A model generated the notes under the pieces. That model did not search any database, was not told the origin of the DNA, and worked only from the letters and a program-made list of their open reading frames with translations. Position numbers and translations under genes: made by a program. From the NCBI GenBank assembly GCA_021014945.1, contig MU266449.1, positions 1 to 64,000 on the forward strand: a stretch of DNA of 64,000 bases, in the 5' to 3' direction. The stretch's first letter is position 1, and each line of letters starts with the position of its first letter. Shown here in pieces: positions 58,139 to 64,000 of this stretch. Source of the DNA: Leucogyrophana mollusca. Taxonomy: Eukaryota > Basidiomycota > Agaricomycetes > Boletales.

Positions 58139-60065
58139 ATGGGCGATCCTGTGGCAGTCATGCTTACCCAGACCGTGGGCGCACTCTTTATCGGCTTCAT
58201 GTTTTCAACCACGTGCGTTCACATTCGACCCGAAGCTATAGTTGTTTAACAGCACTTCCTAAAAGTTTATTCGGAGTATCGTGCTCACAATGCTACTTCT
58301 TCCTGCGCCGTAATATACAGGACGGAAAGAAATTCAGGATGGTGGTGAGATCCTTGTATTATCCTGATGAGCAAAACTGGCACTGAGACGAGATTAGATA
58401 TTCGCATTATGGTAAACCATTGCGACATTCTCTCAAAACGACAGACAATGACCCACACAACAGGTTTCTTGAAATCGTTCATTTTGTCATGATGACGCAC
58501 GCAGTATACTATTATATTGTCGCGCGTCACGGCCTTACGGATTTCCTGGGGAGGCCGGCGTGGTGGGGTATCATTTTCAGTGAACTTTGTCCATACCACT
58601 CATTCTTGGCCACCACTCAGGACACTCATAGTTTGTGGTTAAATTTTTCGGCTCTCAGGAACTAAAGCTGCATTTGTACTCGTGACAGTCCATGGATATA
58701 CCAACGGTAAGAGTGTTTTCCCGTATGCCCTGGGTTAGGGAAGTTTCACCCGCATGTCATCGTCCAGTGCTTGGTAATTGGGATCGTGCAATAGTGCGTC
58801 TGTCACTCTCTGAATGTAGCTTCAGCTTATAGCAGTGTTAGTGTGTGGATTATGCGAATATGGACTCGTGCGTGATAAAATGTCCGTTATCAGCGCACAC
58901 CTATCAAACTTCCTGCAGTTAGCAGGAGCACTTTTAGGACTTGGATAGCCGCCGGAATGGCAAGCGCTTTCGATGCTCATGTGTGGGATTGGCTTCTTAC
59001 ACATCATGGTAGATCTGCGTGATCATGACATATTGTGGTGAGATTCAGCCTTTCAATTGCTAAATCTCTTGACCAAGGAACACGCGAAGGCATTTGCACA
59101 TGTCAGCCGTACAAACGTCTCCAGATTTTATGCTACTGACCTCCTTCTAGATTTCGTGTCGACACAGTCGAGTCTTTTTGTTTTTTGGGAGATACCCACA
59201 GTACTGAAACAATACTGCTTTTGTAGCATCACCGAATCGCACTGGGCAAACCTAACCCGCGACGTGCGCCTATCTCCCTGATATAAAAACAAACTATACA
59301 CAACTACACGCCTACAGTGGGTAATACTATCGTGGATCGCGCTGATGGCCTTCAACGATATTCTTGCGACGTTTCTTCTATGTTTTACGCTTCATCATTC
59401 GAAAAATGGCATTAGAGCGTGCGTCCGGAAGCAGTTCATCCTCCCTGACGTTTACCTGGTTCTCCGGGTTTCTATGCAGGACTGACAACCTTATCACTAT
59501 ATTGATGGCATACGCACTAAATACGGGTCTTTTGACTTGGTGAGCACTACAATTCCCCTCGATGCAGTGGCGAGTTCCGCCTCAAATAAGTCATTCTTCT
59601 TTGACAGCCTCGTTTCTATCACCACGCTGTTCCTTGTAGGCCCTCATGCGCGCTGCCCCAGTCGTACGGCTAATTGACGGTGATTGCACAACGCAGATTG
59701 TATTCACCCCCCTCGAGTTCTACTACGCGGCACTCTACGTTATATTTGTACGGCGTAAGTGCGGCTCCTAGTCATACCCAGTGCATTAGCTGACACCAGC
59801 ACCTTGTATAGTTTATGTCAACTCCCTCCTAGCCATGTAGGTCGCACCATCACACCCTCTCACACCCTCCAGCATGGAAACTTACTTCGATCTAAGGCTC
59901 AATTGGCGCCGCGGAAAGATGCGCACGCGACGGCGGCGCTCAGATCGCTTAGAGGATGCGTTTGAAATGAGTTCAGTGCCGTGGGGTGACGTAGTCCACT
60001 CGACTCCAGCCGCCGAAGAATCGGAGCTCGTTGGAATGACGAATCCTCAGGTGGCGCCTCCGTAG
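58139..60065 (+). CDS. DUF6534-family 7TM-like membrane protein (fourth copy, divergent)
   Basis: The start at 58139 reads MGDPVAVMLTQTVGALFIGFMFSTT, then LFGVSCSQCYFFLRRNIQDGKKFRMV, FLEIVHFVMMTHAVYYYIVARHGLTDFLGRPAWWGIIF, VLVTVHGYTN, VWIMRIW, a helix WVILSWIALMAFNDILATFLLCFTLHHSKNGIR, and TDNLITILMAYALNTGLLT. After these come LVSITTLFL, IVFTPLEFYYAALYVIFV and VYVNSLLA, ending in a hydrophilic Arg-rich tail. Order and spacing match the DUF6534 family seen in the array at 12-20 kb, but similarity to those copies is low and the exon layout differs. No lesion was noticed, so I take it as intact. Many introns make some borders uncertain. Function is unknown. Confidence 0.7.
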
Positions 60066-60340
60066 AATAGTGCAAAAATTGTAGCGATAGCCGCCTCGAT
60101 TGCAGTTGTATCGCAGCTTATTTTTTTGGTGTGTAAACAATCACGTTGAATGCCACTGAGCGGAACGGAGTCTCATGGAACCTTCAAAAATCGGCGAAGG
60201 ACGGCACGGTGCAAAATTCTCACGCCCCAAACATGGCTTACACATTCCGAATCCTTGCCATCGTCACTTACGGCCGACCACTTTCTCGTATTGCACTTCG
60301 GGGTTCAATCATCTGATAATCCGTTTCAATACACTCAAGA

Positions 60341-62351
60341 ATGCTGTCGAGAGTTTCAGCAAGCGCGACGACCAAGGCGGCCCTCAGAAATTCTGCTCGA
60401 AGAACTGTTGTTGGCGCTCGCCGGAGTTTCGTGCAACCCTCAGGTGCGGACCGAGCGAGTATTGTGGATGTCCCTTCGTCCTACCAGGAAGATGGACATT
60501 TCACTCCAAGAGCTGGTGAGCTGCGATACTATGCCTCATTTTCCAGCTGTAGCTAACTGTCTTCGCCACAGACATGCTTGGGTTCAAGCTAGAGATGCCC
60601 AATCGTGAGAACAGCGTAACCCAAAAGACACACCCAATTTACTTGGATATGCAGGTGAGCAAGGAGATCCCCTGGATTTAGAGTATTGCTTAGACGGCAT
60701 AGGCAACGACTCCTGTGGATCCTCGAGTTCTCGACGCAATGCTTCCCTACCTGACCGACCAATACGGGAATCCGCACAGTCGCACTCATGCATACGGGTG
60801 GGAAGCCGAGCAAGCTGTGGAGGACGCGCGGAAGGTGAGTGCAATTTTTCCTCCGTTGAATTCTCCTTTAAATGTCGTTGGTAGCATGTGGCGGACCTCA
60901 TTGGCGCCGAAGCAAAGGATGTTGTATTTACTTCTGGAGCTACTGAGACCAACAACATGGCCATCAAAGGTGTCGCACGCTTCCACAAGGATAAAAAGAG
61001 GCACATAATCACATTGCAAACAGTAAGTTGCTGCTGGTTATTCATTGAACTGCCCACCTCACCCCACCGTCTTTACAGGAGCACAAATGTGTCCTGGACT
61101 CCTGCAGAAAACTCGGCGAAGAGGGTTTCGACATAACATACCTTCCCGTTGAGACCAGCGGTCTCGTTAACCTCGAGGCCTTGGAGGCAGCTATCCGACC
61201 TGATACATCACTCGTGTCTATCATGTCCGTCAATAACGAGACGGGGGTGATACAGCCGATGAAAGAAATCGGTGCCATTGTGCGGAAGCACCGTGGGGTC
61301 TATCTGCACACCGACGCAGCGCAAGCTGTGGGCAAAATCCCACTCGATGTCAATGAATCGAACATCGATCTCATGAGCATCTCGGGGCATAAAATATACG
61401 GCCCTAAGGGTGTCGGCGCCGCTTATGTCCGACGGAGGCCCCGAGTCCGACTCGAACCTATTTTGAGTGGCGGCGGTCAAGAGAGGGGCTTGCGTAGCGG
61501 TACACTACCCGCGGCTCTCGTCGTTGGCATGGGCGAAGCCGCACGGATAGCTAAGCAAGAGATGGCGGTGAGTACTCTGACAATGTCAAGAATATGACGA
61601 ATTCGCACACACGCTCTGAATAGAGCCAGAGCCAAGTGGTATAATGCCTTGGACTCCAGGTCTTCGGGCTTCCAGCTTGACCATGACTTTTGTGCAGGGG
61701 TACTGATTCGCATTTCCCATGAAACACTTTTCTGGGCAGTTTTTTTATGACTCGGGTGCTAATTTCCTTTGCAGAGGGACCATGCAAGAATAAAGCAACT
61801 TTCGAATAGATTAATCGAGGGCATAAACTCCCAGGTCGAGCATGTCGTCCGAAATGGAGACGTCAATGGCTATCCTGGCTGTGTCAATCTTAGTTTCTCG
61901 TATGTTGAAGGCGAGAGTCTACTGATGGCTCTCAAGGTACATATTGCGCGTGACGCTTCGGGTGCCGAGATCTGATTTATCTACTTCACAGGATATTGCA
62001 CTGTCCTCTGGTAGTGCCTGCACCTCAGCGTCCCTGGAACCTTCATATGTACTTCGTGCCCTGGGTAAGTTCTCATCCCAGTTGCCTTTGTAGCTCTTCT
62101 AATTAGCCCATTAGGTGCTGCCGAGGACATGGCTCACTCTTCGTTGCGCTTTGGAATCGGGCGATTTACTACCGAGGCAGAAATTGATTTCGTCGTGAGT
62201 CATATTGTTCGCGTCGTGAACCGGCTCCGTGATATGAGGTGAGCCCTTGTGTACTTACCCGGGGGCCGTGCTCACGATTTTGCGCAGCCCTCTGTGGGAG
62301 ATGGTGCAAGAAGGAATTGACATCAATTCCATCAACTGGTCTCAGCATTGA
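60341..62351 (+). CDS. NFS1: Mitochondrial cysteine desulfurase Nfs1
   Basis: The N-terminus is a mitochondrial presequence ([21 protein letters not shown]). The enzyme follows: [89 protein letters not shown], the PLP-binding Lys in [18 protein letters not shown], the active-site Cys loop [21 protein letters not shown], and the ending [24 protein letters not shown] at 62351. Nfs1 takes sulfur from cysteine for Fe-S cluster assembly, working with Isd11 and the Isu scaffold, and for tRNA thiolation. Most introns are short; one (61568-61774) is 207 bases. The gene is complete and all key residues are present. Confidence 0.97.
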
Positions 62352-62659
62352 TAATTGTTCCTGAGATATTTGGATAATTGGTGTTTGGGGGAGTTTTTTA
62401 CTATTCCGTGGAGTTACTTTCGGATATACGTTCTTCAAAATCTCTGTACCACTAGTACTATGCTTTAGAGGTTGCAAGTTTGAGCAAGGAGTCTCTTCCC
62501 GTTCCATGTTTGTTTGTCCGGCCCCCGAAAATTGCTGGTCGATAAATCCTCGGAGTACTCCGGGGTCCCCGTGCACGGGCCTGTCAGGGCCTGTCCATTA
62601 GGGATGATAATTTCGAACTCCGTTAAAATCTCAACTTCGTCTCTTTTGCAGCAACCACC
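62352..62659. other. Intergenic, 308 bases
   Basis: 3' flank of NFS1 and 5' region of the SR-protein gene. No gene is seen; an untranslated leader with its own intron is possible, since a CTCTTTTGCAG acceptor-like string ends at 62651, nine bases before the ATG. Confidence 0.5.
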
Positions 62660-64000
62660 ATGGCCAGACGCTTGTACCTCGGCAGTAGGAATAATTTTCG
62701 TCGACATTCTTAGAGGGTAGTGTTAACAGTTATCTCAGGACTTCCCCCCGATGCCCGCTCGGATGATGTGGCCAAGTTTTTCGATGGCTATGGCCGCATC
62801 GTGGATTGTCGCGTCATGACCGGTTCGTCCGACAAAAGGCGCGCAGCAAATCCGGAACTCACCGCCCCTTCCTCAGGATTCGGCTTTGTCGAGTTCGAAA
62901 ATTCAAAGGTGGATTTTGCCCACCTCTTAACTTTCTCTAGAAACCTACACTTTTCAGGATGCTGAAGATGCTGTACACCATTTCAATGGAAAACCCTTCA
63001 TGGGCGTCAAGTACGTATCTGTCAAATATAGGTACCCCATCACTGCCTCACGCTACTATATTCAGCATTGTTGTTGAATTCGCGAAAGAAAGTCGCCCTC
63101 GTCGGGATGTTTATGAGAGCGATCGCGGATTTGGGTATATTCCGCACCTGTCAACGAGATGCTATGCCACGGTTCTGATACAATTCTGTTTACAACTGTC
63201 AGCGCTGCCCGTTCCCGTAGGCCTCCCGGTATTCGATTGATCGTATCGGGCATTTCTCGCGATACGAGCTGGCAGGTACGAACTTCCCTCGGTTTCCCCC
63301 GACATGATCTGGGTCGATGTTATTATGTGGCGGTCCATGCGTATCCCTCGCTCTCAATGATTGACTGGATTTCTGGGGACCCCATTTGCATTGGCTATGG
63401 TTTCACGCTCTTTATGGGTCCACTGCCTTGGACCTCTGGGAATGGACCGTCTCCCAATCTGCCGGGTTTCATGTTGTCTTATGGACGGACCTGACCTGTC
63501 GCCATTCGCCCATAGGACCTGAAAGATTTCGGCCGTGAAGCCGGCAGCGTTTCCTTCGCTGACATAGATCGTGACATGCCTGGCCAAGGGTATGTGCTAC
63601 AATTGCGAGTGCAGAAACTGTAATTCAATCATTGCCCTATAGTGTGCTCGAATATCTATCCCGTGACGATGCAGACCGTGCTGTCAAAGATCTCGACGGC
63701 AAAGACTTGCGTGGACGACCGGTCCGGGTTGCATATGACGATGTGGTACGATTCACTGTTGTTCCCGTCGTTTTAGTTTTTGATGTCTCCTCTTCAGCGT
63801 GGCGGGCCAGACAACTATAGACGTGATGACCGCCGTGACGACCGTCCACCACGCGATGATCGGTACCGGGATGAACGTCACTACAGAGAAGAGCGTCCTG
63901 CCCACCGTCGTGAACGCTCTCGATCGCCCCCTCGCCGCGCTGAATATGACGATCGTCGCCCCAGGTCTCCCCCTCCCTCCAGGAGGGATTATGATGAGAG
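62660..64000 (+). CDS. SRSF1-type SR splicing factor, 3' end beyond the window
   Basis: Start at 62660 (MARRLYLG); an intron at 62685-62738 joins to RLPPDARSDDVAKFFDGYGRIVDCRV. RRM1 continues with GFGFVEFENSKDAEDAVHHFNGKPF and NIVVEFAKE. A linker (RSRRPPGIRLIVSGISRDTSWQ) leads through an intron of about 240 bases to DLKDFGREAGSVSFADID, forming the SWQDLKD heptapeptide typical of SRSF1-type pseudo-RRMs. RRM2 ends in RDDADRAVKDLDGKDLRGRPVRV. From about 63800 the protein is rich in Arg, Asp and Ser (RRERSRSPPRRAEYDDRRP), the RS domain, and is open at the right edge. It should bind exonic enhancers and promote splicing, which is relevant in a genome with many tiny exons. Only the end of the RS domain is missing. 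Confidence 0.92.

Overview
The window reads as nuclear DNA of a filamentous basidiomycete, most likely a wood- or litter-decaying agaricomycete. Almost every gene is cut by many introns of about 48-70 bases with GT-AG ends. Families typical of Agaricomycetes are present: FunK1-type kinases, DUF6534 membrane proteins, fungal rhodopsin-like 7TM proteins, and a GH6 cellobiohydrolase with an N-terminal CBM1. I found no bacterial features, no rRNA, no CRISPR array and no convincing tRNA. Exon borders were worked out by hand from GT/AG (or GC/AG) sites, phase and family motifs; no alignment or database was used.

Layout. 1-885 (-): 5' part of a FunK1 kinase gene running off the left edge. 1774-3751 (-): secreted type-B carboxylesterase. 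3752-6846: gene-poor. 6847-9906 (+): F-box/WD40 protein. 10338-11571 (+): mitochondrial TMEM69/DUF3429 membrane protein. 12118-19848 (+): three tandem DUF6534 genes, repeat period about 2.9 kb. 21090-25603 (+): insulysin-type M16 metalloprotease. 26333-27578 (+) and 27934-29115 (-): convergent pair of rhodopsin-like 7TM genes. 29822-30289 (-): CKS1. 30509-37265 (+): HFM1/Mer3 meiotic helicase. 37346-38897 (-): TIM54. 39080-41068 (+): SNW1/PRP45 splicing factor. 41523-42710 (+): Ser/Thr-rich, one-TM, SH3 protein. 44088-45043 (-): internally deleted FunK1 paralogue. 45722-45946 (-): small conserved-looking ORF. 46630-47698 (-): Nudix hydrolase. 48143-49878 (+): UBLCP1 phosphatase. 50811-52602 (-): GH6 cellobiohydrolase. 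53825-54733 (-): NECAP-like coat protein. 54855-55968 (+): CSN8. 55988-57263 (-): unknown protein. 58139-60065 (+): a fourth DUF6534 gene. 60341-62351 (+): NFS1 cysteine desulfurase. 62660-64000 (+): SRSF1-type SR protein running off the right edge.

Functional themes. Housekeeping genes (TIM54, NFS1, PRP45, SR factor, CSN8, UBLCP1, CKS1, F-box/WD40, NECAP) alternate with lineage-specific or accessory islands (FunK1 copies, DUF6534 array, rhodopsin-like pair, GH6, carboxylesterase). Several housekeeping genes are divergent neighbours with promoters of only 121-219 bases: NECAP/CSN8, TIM54/PRP45 and CKS1/HFM1.

The most unusual signal is extreme exon miniaturisation. I infer a 6-nt exon in the NECAP gene, two 10-nt exons plus 16- and 24-nt exons in HFM1 that carry parts of conserved helicase motifs, and a 10-nt exon at the same place in all three tandem DUF6534 genes. 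Two or three GC-AG introns are also needed to keep conserved frames.
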